Assembly (NCBI RefSeq): GCF_040717535.1
Contig: NZ_JBFEFI010000007.1
Location: 1-64,000, forward strand
Direction of reading: 5' to 3'
DNA: 64,000 nucleotides
Source of the DNA: Thalassoglobus sp. JC818
GTDB lineage: Bacteria > Planctomycetota > Planctomycetia > Planctomycetales > Planctomycetaceae
This document shows positions 1 to 7,879 of the stretch, one piece after another. The notes below the pieces were generated by a model. That model was not told the origin of the DNA, searched no databases, and saw only the letters and a program-made list of their open reading frames with translations. Position numbers and translations under genes: made by a program. Positions within the stretch are counted from its first letter, which is position 1. Every line of letters begins with the position of its first letter.

Positions 1-111
1 GGAAGGTTTCGGCCTGCGTTCTTCGAAGTGACGTCAGTTTTACCGACGTTTTCGCCTTCTTCCAATGCAGAATCATTTTCCAGTCAGGCGAGTGGATGCG
101 GAACTGATAAC

Positions 112-228
112 GTTAGTTTCGTTGAGAAGTTGCCAGTTGATTGATGGGAGAAGTTGTGCTGAGTCTTCCGAGCGATTGAGATGGAAAGCGATGGGATTGA
201 GCCGGTCGTCGATTCTTTCACCAGATAG
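112..228 (-). pseudogene. Remnant of the 3' end of a polytopic membrane protein gene
   Basis: Read on the minus strand, this segment encodes 39 residues that align without gaps to the C-terminal part of the intact membrane protein gene at 6110-6226. By manual count 21 of 39 residues are identical, including the LNPI, ED, LLP and W-x-LL blocks. Only this tail survives: similarity stops at about 228 on the upstream side, and the last residues before the stop at 73 also differ. No membrane segments remain and there is no convincing ribosome binding site, so it is treated as a decayed partial duplicate. The two copies lie in the same orientation about 6 kb apart and enclose the orphan genes between them. 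It could instead be the end of a chimeric small ORF (73-270). Confidence 0.6.
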
Positions 229-617
229 GCAGTAACGTAGGCTGGGTTGGCGAGGTGGCTGAAGTTCCACCCCGGATATTGCTCCAGCTTTGGGAAGACG
301 TAAGAATCTCTTTCGAGTGTGACACGACGATGCTCACAATTCCAGACAGAGCTAAACTTGGAAGACGCATAACTCCCTCGCCCGTGGTGCGTGATCGAAG
401 AGCGGATGACGAAGCACTGTCGCGGGAGGCTCAGGCTCTCAAGGACCGACCGGTCAGGTGTTCGGAGATTCCGTGAGTAGAACGACCACTGACAACAATG
501 AAGGTACCATTAAACCTTCATTCATGATGCCGACTAACTACAAATTGTGAGGGCCGGCAAGACAATTCCATACCGGTACTGATACACCAACTCCTGGCAT
601 TTCAAGGTGCCTGTCGA
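229..617. other. Intergenic stretch without a recognised gene
   Basis: Short open frames occur on both strands (for example a plus-strand 73-codon frame at 255-476), but none shows a recognisable domain, a membrane anchor or a good ribosome binding site. The sequence next to the remnant at 112-228 no longer resembles the intact paralogue. Confidence 0.4.
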
Positions 618-1031
618 ATGACATTTACAAAAAGTGCTGTCATCCTCCGATTATTCAATGTACTTGCATGGTTGTTTGCGGGGGCTTTGTGTCTTCTTCT
701 AGTGTTCATTAGTGTTGGATTCGCGTTCATACTCTATGAGCATTCAACCTGGAATGCGTCAATTGTTCGTGAAAGCAAGTCGCGCGGGGATGTTGTTGTG
801 GCATTGCTCGAAGAGCATTATCGCCTGCATGGCCGGTTTCCTGATGCACTTGATGAATTGCACAACGAGAACAATATTCGCTATGAGCAACCAACTTCCG
901 GCGTCAGGCAATGGCAGTATCGAGTAAAGAATGACGGAGATGATTTTGTGCTAACGTTCTCGGCCAATAAGGACAGGTATCCGATATGTTTTTACGACAG
1001 TGAAGTGAAAGAATGGTACGGAGATAGTTGA
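618..1031 (+). CDS. Small membrane-anchored protein with a pseudopilin-like C-terminal region
   Basis: The 137-residue product has one long hydrophobic segment at about residues 8-39, followed by a soluble domain. The soluble part contains an LEEHYRLHGRFPDAL stretch, which resembles the Y-x3-G-x-FP-x3-L pattern after the N-terminal helix of type II secretion pseudopilins such as GspG. There is no cleavable prepilin peptide of the G-[FV]-[ST]-LxE type, so it is probably a plain anchored protein. AAGGTG lies 8 bases before the ATG and is a usable ribosome binding site. It stands alone among orphan genes. Family and function are not recognised. Confidence 0.6.
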   Translation: MTFTKSAVILRLFNVLAWLFAGALCLLLVFISVGFAFILYEHSTWNASIVRESKSRGDVVVALLEEHYRLHGRFPDALDELHNENNIRYEQPTSGVRQWQYRVKNDGDDFVLTFSANKDRYPICFYDSEVKEWYGDS

Positions 1032-1214
1032 TCGTGTGAATCGGAAGGACTGTCTGCTGTGGTCGGTAGGGTCTCACTGTGGCATCTTGCGCGCCCTCAG
1101 TAGCTGAAGGGTAGACACTTGCCCTTCGTCAGGAATTTGATTGAGAAAGCCTGTCCATGCAAGTGAGGGCGTGGCACTCGTGCATCTGTAGAGGAGGTTG
1201 TCTTCCCGTTCGGG

Positions 1215-1970
1215 TCAGAGGCTTGACCGTTCTTTCGATTCCACGACGTCCAGCGGAAGCTGCCTGATAACAATGCTTGTGACGTTTTTCGGAAGGTCGG
1301 GCGAGAATGAGTCGAGGCAAGGGAATGTGCGGAACTCGATCACATAAGAGCCAGGCGAGAAATGCGATCCGCTGACAAAAGTCCAATACGGAGAAACTTC
1401 CACCGGAAAGACCTGCTTGAGGAATGGAGCAGTCACTCGTTGGCCATCTTTCGTAACACTGGATTGTGGGCGAGTTCCAGACGATGAGACTTCCAGCGGT
1501 CCGCGATATCCTGCAGCGTCAGAACGGGGAAGAGGAGCTTTGACGATGGAACACATCGGGCGATCGTTTGTAAAGATGGGTTCAGGGCCAAAGTGGAGGG
1601 CGTCATCGCCGGTTGGGATTGAGTCCTTCGGGTAAATCGTCGCAAGACAGGCCCAGCGACGGGGGTCGGTAATGATTTCAGAATCGAGATTCTGGTCGGG
1701 TGCCAGTTGAACTTCAAGGACCAGGTAAACTCCCTCGTCTTGGGCTAATGTGATTCCCGTTGATAAATCTTCTTTGGAATCGACATCCCAGATTTTGGAG
1801 ATCGTTTGAAGGGTTGTTCCAGGAGGGCTTTGATACTCGATGAGTGGAGTTGTCGGCGCGTTCGCCCCAGTGTTCTCAGGACGACATCCAATAATCATCG
1901 CTGCCAAGAGAGAAACCGTTGTGAACAGAGCGAGTGACTGTCGACTAAAATTGGTGTTGAAACGGTTCAT
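1215..1970 (-). CDS. Lipoprotein of unknown function paired with a DUF1559 gene
   Basis: The frame is open far upstream, but the start chosen is the ATG at 1970 because it gives a typical lipoprotein signal: a basic N-terminus, a hydrophobic stretch, then a lipobox ending MIIGC at about residue 29. The longer frame would run through the coding part of the DUF1559 gene and is discarded. The mature protein (251 residues with signal) has no domain I recognise. Its start overlaps the end of the upstream DUF1559 gene by 26 bases, so the two are probably co-transcribed and translationally coupled. Planctomycetes often place a small lipoprotein beside DUF1559 genes; the role is unknown. Confidence 0.75.
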   Translation of the reverse strand: MNRFNTNFSRQSLALFTTVSLLAAMIIGCRPENTGANAPTTPLIEYQSPPGTTLQTISKIWDVDSKEDLSTGITLAQDEGVYLVLEVQLAPDQNLDSEIITDPRRWACLATIYPKDSIPTGDDALHFGPEPIFTNDRPMCSIVKAPLPRSDAAGYRGPLEVSSSGTRPQSSVTKDGQRVTAPFLKQVFPVEVSPYWTFVSGSHFSPGSYVIEFRTFPCLDSFSPDLPKNVTSIVIRQLPLDVVESKERSSL

Positions 1971-2925
1971 TGTTGCTTCTTGTTCCCAAAGCCATCCAGA
2001 CATCAAGATCGACCTGGTTTTGGATGAAATGCAAACTGCCATCGGCGAACAGCACGTTGACACCACCTCGATGAGAGCTTGAAGGAGGAAGAATGGTTTC
2101 TTCACTGCTGTAACCCCATCTGTTCGAACTGACTGCGTTGATGCACGCCGGATGGTTCGGCCCCAGTAAGTGGTTATATCCGCGATCAGCACCTGTGAGT
2201 GGTGCGTGCCCACCGTCCCAGTCACTCGGGACCGTTCGGTGATGCTGACACTGTTCGCGCATGGGGAGCTCTGCTCCGGGGGAGGGCTGTGGTTCGGAGA
2301 TGAACCAGGCGTATCGACCAGTTTCCCGGGCCAGTGTCGTCGGAGTAGGTTCGGCGATAAGGTACCGTGTTCCCTCTCGATACCTGAGACGTTCCGACAG
2401 AGCAGCAGTCTGAGAAAGTCCATCCGTGATCGCACTGGCAGGCGTGTTCAGGCTGACAAAAGATTGATCGAGAAGGTTATACGAATTGAACTTCTGAAAT
2501 CCGTTGTAGTGTTTGTGCTGGCCTGACTGCTCGCCGAACTTCGTTCCTTCATTCAAGCGATAGCTCGCAAGTTGCCCAAACTCAGCGATAATTGGCATGG
2601 TGTCGCTCGGACAGCTGAACTCTTGAACGACTTCAGGCGAGGACACACGGGAGTTGTTAATGAGAAAATCGTAATTCGCTTGATGGCCAAGATGAGGCAG
2701 AATTTGTTTGTAGACATCTCGATTTGTTGGAAATGCCCGGTGAGCCGATTCGACATTTGCGAAAGCGAGGCCGAGTTGCCGCATCCGATTCTGGCAACTC
2801 GACTTTCGCGAAGTCTCCCGGACATTCTGAACGGCCGGGAGAATGATCGCCATCAGAATTCCGAGAATCGCAATCACAACGAGAACTTCAACAAGGCTCA
2901 CGCCAGCACGTTGCGATCGATCCAT
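1945..2925 (-). CDS. DUF1559 domain-containing protein with prepilin-type N-terminus
   Basis: A 326-residue member of the DUF1559 family, which is hugely expanded in planctomycetes. Near the N-terminus is a prepilin-like cleavage and methylation region (AGVSLVEVLVVIAILGI) followed by the hydrophobic helix and an AVQNVRETSRKSSCQNRMRQLG motif. The C-terminus has the family signature GGVNVLFADGSLHFI. Such proteins are predicted to be type IV pilin or pseudopilin-like and exported through an N-terminal helix; their function is unknown. The family's G-F-T-LIELL is here G-V-S-LVEVL, a mild variant. It heads a two-gene unit with the lipoprotein at 1215-1970. Confidence 0.92.
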   Translation of the reverse strand: MDRSQRAGVSLVEVLVVIAILGILMAIILPAVQNVRETSRKSSCQNRMRQLGLAFANVESAHRAFPTNRDVYKQILPHLGHQANYDFLINNSRVSSPEVVQEFSCPSDTMPIIAEFGQLASYRLNEGTKFGEQSGQHKHYNGFQKFNSYNLLDQSFVSLNTPASAITDGLSQTAALSERLRYREGTRYLIAEPTPTTLARETGRYAWFISEPQPSPGAELPMREQCQHHRTVPSDWDGGHAPLTGADRGYNHLLGPNHPACINAVSSNRWGYSSEETILPPSSSHRGGVNVLFADGSLHFIQNQVDLDVWMALGTRSNNEPFQHQF

Positions 2926-3127
2926 GACAACTGTTCCCTAAGATGCGTAATGCCGAAGCACGCCACCGAAGCGGCGTCTAGCTGGTGCCCTTTTGCTAAT
3001 CTCAGATTCTCCTTTTCGATTTGAAGACTGTCAATACAATCGCCATATGCCACTGCTAGGTTGTCCAGCGTGGCACACGGCGCCCGTCGAGGTAACGAGA
3101 TTCGGTACGACTGAAAAGGAGTTGAAC

Positions 3128-3655
3128 ATGGAAAAGGAGAGCGACCGTGTCGAGTTGGCGCAACAGGCAATAGATAAATGGCTTGACTCAAGCGGTTTCG
3201 TTTCTATCGAAGTCCTTCGGCAGAAACAGTGGCTGGCCCTACCTGTCCCAGATATCCTGAATCCAATGGAAGCCGAATGGTTGGTTGACGCTATCCATAT
3301 ACAGGGTGCCAGGGAAGTCGTTGGAATCGCTTTCGAATATGAAGGTAAGCCTGATGTTGCGACAATACAGGTCTCGCAAGATTCACTGTTGGCGTACAAT
3401 GGCAGCAACAGTTGGCGGTTCGTAATGTTGACGTCAACCGACGAAACATTCCTATATTACAAAGACGAGGCGAACAGGTACTATTTGCTTTGTGGTAGCG
3501 AGGAATTCGTTTCTCATGCGTATCGATGCACTTTGAAAACTGCAAAGACAATGTACTTTGAAGAATGGGCTTACCTTGACCATCACAGTGAGGAGGAAAA
3601 GCGTTTCTTGACAGAGGTCTGGAATCGATATGTTGGCGAAAAGAGTGCCGGTTGA
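3128..3655 (+). CDS. Hypothetical protein, 175 residues
   Basis: The open frame begins at 2993, but the ATG at 3128 is preceded at 6 bases by AAGGAG, the best ribosome binding site in this part of the window, so it is taken as the start. The product is soluble, acidic and rich in aromatic residues, with no signal peptide or membrane segment. I recognise no family. The length and composition would suit a small cytosolic alpha/beta protein of the kind seen among bacterial accessory or immunity-like proteins, but nothing in the sequence proves this. It lies divergent from the DUF1559/lipoprotein pair. Confidence 0.65.
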   Translation: MEKESDRVELAQQAIDKWLDSSGFVSIEVLRQKQWLALPVPDILNPMEAEWLVDAIHIQGAREVVGIAFEYEGKPDVATIQVSQDSLLAYNGSNSWRFVMLTSTDETFLYYKDEANRYYLLCGSEEFVSHAYRCTLKTAKTMYFEEWAYLDHHSEEEKRFLTEVWNRYVGEKSAG

Positions 3656-3920
3656 GCAAGGTTTCATCGCTTGAACACCGGCACCCCTGGCGGAGGCGGC
3701 TTTGGCTTTTTGCTCAAGCTCGTGCTGACCTTCGAATCCCGTGGCGACGGTTCAAAGTTCGATAGCCAAATGACGGCGTTCCTGCCATTGAGCCACCAGC
3801 ATTCGCTGTCAAGCACGACATAATGAACGCATTGAATGACGCAAGATCGACTGAGTGAAATCACCAACATCCGAGTGGACATCCAGAGGCGGAGAACCCG
3901 AACTATGACCCAATTTTCAA

Positions 3921-4601
3921 TTGGGGCAATCCAACATTCGGACCGAGGTTTCCGTCACCGACACCTGCAAATTAGTTTCAGAGTGTAATCGACCGGTGAG
4001 TGCGACAAGAGAGAAACAGTGGACTATCGGAGTAGTGCACTTGATTGTATGTCTTGTTGGTGGGGCATTTGTTGCAGTTGGCATTTTCATTGCACCGTTT
4101 ATACGAGAGAATGCGATCGCGACACAGCTAAGAAACAAGCAGATCTGGCACGAACAATACTGGGGACCCCAAGACGGTTTTGGGCTCCCAGTGCATGGGA
4201 TTTTATTCAAGCTGAAGGACTTTGCCCCAATTCAGCACGTAGCAGTATATAACCGAGTGAGTACTGATGTGCTTGAGTTATTGTCCGGATGTCGGAAGTT
4301 GAACCGGTTGTCACTCTGTGAAATGGCTGTCGGGGTCGAGGAAACTGAGAAGCTCGTGCTCGTTGATGCAGTTGTGATTATGTTCTATAAGTGCACGTTT
4401 GACGAATCTTTCGATGGCTTTGTTGAGGAAAGTAACTTTGATTATATCTGGTTTGTCGAATGTTCTCCGGATTTTCTTCCAAGGAAATTGGAGTTCGGAA
4501 CCATCATACAAGAGGGTGTTGCAACCAATGGAGAAAAGATGTTGTTTTGGAAACGAAGTGATGCCGTAAGCAAAGTAAGGTCTGCTGAGCGGACCGAATA
4601 G
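3921..4601 (+). CDS. Hypothetical membrane-anchored protein, possible leucine-rich repeats
   Basis: The 226-residue frame has a cytoplasmic N-terminus of about 35 residues, one hydrophobic span at about residues 37-58, and a C-terminal part in which leucine-rich segments (DVLELLSGCRKLNRLSLCEM) resemble degenerate leucine-rich repeats. The start is uncertain: 3921 is TTG, no in-frame ATG precedes the membrane segment, and a GTG at 3996 is an alternative. It overlaps or abuts the next small membrane gene, so the two may be one unit. Family not recognised. Confidence 0.5.
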   Translation: MGQSNIRTEVSVTDTCKLVSECNRPVSATREKQWTIGVVHLIVCLVGGAFVAVGIFIAPFIRENAIATQLRNKQIWHEQYWGPQDGFGLPVHGILFKLKDFAPIQHVAVYNRVSTDVLELLSGCRKLNRLSLCEMAVGVEETEKLVLVDAVVIMFYKCTFDESFDGFVEESNFDYIWFVECSPDFLPRKLEFGTIIQEGVATNGEKMLFWKRSDAVSKVRSAERTE

Positions 4602-4654
4602 TGCGCCTCTTTGCTTGGATCGGTTCGATCGCCACGCGCCTGAGGAAGAGAAGA

Positions 4655-4930
4655 ATGATGGAGATTCTATTCTGGGAAGGTGAGTTGTTCGAAAAGGTTT
4701 TGGTGTTGATGGTCTTCTTTGTTCCTGTGTGTGTTATTTCTTTCGGTTTGCTCTTCGTTGAAGAGCGTGACACGACGAGCTTTGACAACTGGCGTTTGGG
4801 TGAAAAGGATCCTTTTCGGTTTGTCTTCTATGACTCCAATCGGAATATCAGACCCTGGGTTCGACCAGTTGCTCTTTTGGCTGGCAGTGCTTGTTTGACT
4901 GGAGCAATTTGGTTTACTGTTATGTATTAG
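4655..4930 (+). CDS. Small two-span membrane protein
   Basis: The product (91 residues from the ATG at 4655) has two hydrophobic segments, at about residues 14-35 and 70-88, with a polar loop between. The frame is open from a GTG at 4601 that overlaps the stop of the preceding gene, but the ATG at 4655 has the purine-rich GAGGAAGAG about 4 bases upstream and is preferred. It follows the anchored protein at 3921-4601 closely and may be expressed with it. No family recognised. Confidence 0.5.
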   Translation: MMEILFWEGELFEKVLVLMVFFVPVCVISFGLLFVEERDTTSFDNWRLGEKDPFRFVFYDSNRNIRPWVRPVALLAGSACLTGAIWFTVMY

Positions 4931-5159
4931 ATTCACGGTGCTGCGTCGTTCAGTTTGGAATTCAGGAAGTTTAATCCTCGCGGTTACCGGCCAAGAGTGT
5001 ATGTTTGGCTGATTGAGTATTTGAAGAGGACTTGCTGCCCAGTTTCGCCATGACGAACGATGGTTGTTGTGAAGCGAGCTGTCCCCGATCCGTCGGACGC
5101 AATTCTGGAACGCACGCAGGAGACTGCGCGACCGTCGGGAATCGCAGGAGTCACAAGAT

Positions 5160-5930
5160 ATGTCCACTCTGTCAATCGAGAAGACTGCTGTAAGCATCGC
5201 TTGCGTCTTGGCAATTGTAGCTGCGGTTGTGTTCGTTCAGGTGCAGTCATCACCGTTAGTTCGTGTTCGCAGAGCTGTTGATAAACGAGATTTTCGTGCA
5301 CTCAAGGAGTTCTTGGGGCATTCAGATGCTAACGTTCGTTTTTTTGCTGCGAATGGACTTGGCGAAGTTCATACACAAGAAGCCAAAGAGTTTCTAGTTC
5401 GATCGCTCTACAACGAGCGTGATGAATACGTACGAGTAACGATTGCGTCAAGTATTCTGAAGTCAAAACAAGCTGACGAAGTAGAAAAACAATCGGCGAT
5501 AAAGACGATCCAGCGGCATCTGGATAGTTCAATGCCGGCAGTCCGAAGGCACGCAATTGATTGCTTGTGTTCAAATAGGGCGTTGGGGGAGTGGAGCATC
5601 GAGGACGAAGTGCGTAACGTTGTGCTTCGGATGTCTACTGATGATGAGTACGACCTTGTGAGAGCATCGGCCTTTAAATGTTCGGTGAGATTCTTAGAGG
5701 TGAAAGATCAGGCGAGTTTGATTCGGAAAGCCATCGCTGATCCAAGCGAAGTCGTTCGGTACGCTGCGTGGAACATTGTTTGGCACAAAAGTATTGACCC
5801 CGACTACGTACTTGAGGCGGATGTCGCCGAACCTGCGGAAGAGATTGCGGACACGAATTCGGATAGCAGCAGAATCAATGAATTGGTGAAGTCGATTCTA
5901 AGCAATCTACACCGACCCACGTCACACTGA
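5160..5930 (+). CDS. Membrane-anchored HEAT-repeat protein
   Basis: The 256-residue product starts with one hydrophobic segment (about residues 10-28), then carries repeated helical pairs of HEAT type. Units such as SDANVRFFAANGLGEV, SMPAVRRHAIDCLCSN and DPSEVVRYAAWNIVWH share the V-R-x3-A core at roughly 35-40 residue spacing. HEAT solenoids usually act as protein-binding scaffolds; the partner here is unknown. The hydrophobic segment lacks a clear signal peptidase site, so an anchored periplasmic form is more likely than a secreted one. It is the last gene of the orphan stretch before the polytopic membrane protein gene. Confidence 0.75.
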   Translation: MSTLSIEKTAVSIACVLAIVAAVVFVQVQSSPLVRVRRAVDKRDFRALKEFLGHSDANVRFFAANGLGEVHTQEAKEFLVRSLYNERDEYVRVTIASSILKSKQADEVEKQSAIKTIQRHLDSSMPAVRRHAIDCLCSNRALGEWSIEDEVRNVVLRMSTDDEYDLVRASAFKCSVRFLEVKDQASLIRKAIADPSEVVRYAAWNIVWHKSIDPDYVLEADVAEPAEEIADTNSDSSRINELVKSILSNLHRPTSH

Positions 5931-6079
5931 TTGACGCTGTTATGGTCCGACTTTGGATCGAAGTGTTGTGAGGGATTCAGCAACAACAGGGCTCTTCTCT
6001 ATCCTCGTCGAGGGGACGGTAGCTTCACTGAAGTTGTCGCATCCTGACCTGCGGTTGCTTAATCAGATTCAGTGCTCAA

Positions 6080-7624
6080 TCAGGGCGATTGCGAGTAGAG
6101 CCGGTAGCCGTTGGCTTCTTTGAGGAGGTTCCAGTCGTTAGCGGGGAGAAGGTCTGTTGGGTCTTCCGGGCGGAGGAGGATGAGGTCGATCGGATTGAGC
6201 CAGTCTTCGATTGGCTCACCGGATGCCCAGGCGAGGACCTGTTTCTTTCGCTCTGCAAAATCGGGAGTGTTGAACTTGTGCCCGAAGTAGGGGCGGACTG
6301 GGGTGAAGGTCGCGGAGAGGTAGCTGACGTCTTCGTCGGCACACAGGAAGACGCCTGTTGCTTCGTGTTCGTTGAGAGTTTCGAAGATGTCGCGAACAGG
6401 TGTCGGCAAGGAAAGTTGCGGTTCCGGATGTTGAGTTGAGTGGCCGATGAAGCAGATGTTGTCAAAGCAGGCGAGAGGAACAGCTACTGCGATGCAGATG
6501 ACTCTGAGAAACATTGGTTGAATATGAAACATTGAGTTCGTCAACGACTGAATCACAGGCAGGCCGAGCAGGAAGAGCGGCATCCAGACATAACCGCGTG
6601 TGAAGTGCAGCGGTTGATGTGGAGTGATGAAGAGGTCGTGCTTGATCAGCAAGAACGAGATCAGGCCAGCGACGACGAAGAACCAAATCTCTGGAGTTCG
6701 AGTTCGCGGCTGAAACAGTAGTCTCGCTGCGGCCAGCGTGGCGACCGGGCCATAAGCCAGCAGCAGGACGATTGTCGGCACGCTCCAATTGAGTGTCCAC
6801 GTCTCGCGCAGGTCTCGGTGTTCGGGGAACGACTCCAGAAACCCGAAGTAATAAGTCAGGAACATTCCGAGCACGACGGTGAGCGTCAATCCTCGGAAGA
6901 GAGCTTGTCGATCTTTCCAGATGAGCAGTTGGAAGAGATTCCAGCTTCCCATGACGAGAAGATGTTGCACGCCGCTGAACGGATGCGTCGCTGCGAGAGC
7001 AGTCACGAGCGCGACCGCTGTCCATTCCCGTCGTTGGATCACGCAGTACCAGGCGGCAGCGACGAACGCATGATAGAGGGCTTCTGTCGGGAGCAGGAGG
7101 TTTCTTCCCCAGGAGAAGAACCACCATCCGCCGCCGAGATCGAAGTTGAGGATGAGGTGAAAAGGGTGTTCGTGCGTAATGAAATTGATCACGACCTGCG
7201 CGATCGCAAGTGCTCCGCCTCCCCACATCGCCAGCAGGAAGATGAGCTTTTCGTGTTCGTGGTTCGTCAGAAGTGAGCGGACAATCAGAAGTGTGAACCA
7301 GCTAGTGATCAGTCCTGCAACGAGACCGATCGCACAGAAGGCAACTTCTGGCGGAATCCCGAGCTGAGTGATCGCTGTTCCGAGCACCCAGGGAAACCAT
7401 TGAGCGTAAACGACCGGAGCTTCGGGCTGCGGATCGAAGGGGTTGGCGCCTGCGATTCCGTTTCCGTTTTCAAAAACTTCTCGCCCGTTCGCACTGTAGT
7501 ACGGCATGTCGTACTGAATGAACCCAGTCGCTCCTTCCGATTGCATCCAATGCGCAGCATAGACCGAATAGAACGGCGCCACGGCCAGAAGGACGACGAG
7601 AATGTCTGCGACACGCTGTTTCAT
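6080..7624 (-). CDS. Polytopic membrane protein, possibly GT-C-type
   Basis: The 514-residue product has ten or more hydrophobic spans spread over nearly its whole length and a short soluble C-terminus. After the first span comes a large polar loop containing QYDMPYYSANGREVF; acidic residues in the first external loop are typical of GT-C glycosyltransferases, but no specific family motif was confirmed. The ATG at 7624 is chosen over the TTG at 7657 because the extra residues look non-coding; neither start has a strong ribosome binding site. The last 45 codons are duplicated in decayed form at 112-228. It is convergent with the HEAT-repeat gene and divergent from the PVC haem protein. Confidence 0.75.
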   Translation of the reverse strand: MKQRVADILVVLLAVAPFYSVYAAHWMQSEGATGFIQYDMPYYSANGREVFENGNGIAGANPFDPQPEAPVVYAQWFPWVLGTAITQLGIPPEVAFCAIGLVAGLITSWFTLLIVRSLLTNHEHEKLIFLLAMWGGGALAIAQVVINFITHEHPFHLILNFDLGGGWWFFSWGRNLLLPTEALYHAFVAAAWYCVIQRREWTAVALVTALAATHPFSGVQHLLVMGSWNLFQLLIWKDRQALFRGLTLTVVLGMFLTYYFGFLESFPEHRDLRETWTLNWSVPTIVLLLAYGPVATLAAARLLFQPRTRTPEIWFFVVAGLISFLLIKHDLFITPHQPLHFTRGYVWMPLFLLGLPVIQSLTNSMFHIQPMFLRVICIAVAVPLACFDNICFIGHSTQHPEPQLSLPTPVRDIFETLNEHEATGVFLCADEDVSYLSATFTPVRPYFGHKFNTPDFAERKKQVLAWASGEPIEDWLNPIDLILLRPEDPTDLLPANDWNLLKEANGYRLYSQSP

Positions 7625-7879
7625 CGTGATGAGGGATTTCACAAACAAAGGGGACAACTGACGCTAACACCGAGAACGCTACTGTGATTGGGGTTGTCGG
7701 AGTTCGCGAGCCAGATGTCAGTCGTCGTGTATTGAAAGAGAGGCTTGTTCCTCTTGTCCCGGATGCAGCGACGGTGTAGCTGGCAGTTTTTCTGACGATG
7801 CGTCATGATGTTCAAAACGTATCGGTAAGCATTTGTCGGACATGATGAACCCCTTGGATTGAGCGAGAGACTGTTGTTG

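Noticed and set aside
1971-2435. N-terminal extension of the lipoprotein frame
   Set aside because: It lies inside the DUF1559 coding sequence in another frame, and the lipoprotein signal begins at 1970.
3128-3655. Immunity or toxin-antitoxin gene
   Set aside because: No partner toxin and no recognisable immunity domain; composition alone is not enough.
3664-3882. A 72-codon minus-strand frame rich in Pro and Lys at its end
   Set aside because: No ribosome binding site, no domain and no support from neighbours.
6462-7226. A 254-codon minus-strand frame overlapping the polytopic membrane protein in another frame
   Set aside because: Arg- and Pro-rich composition typical of a frame-shifted shadow; the membrane protein frame is clearly the coding one.
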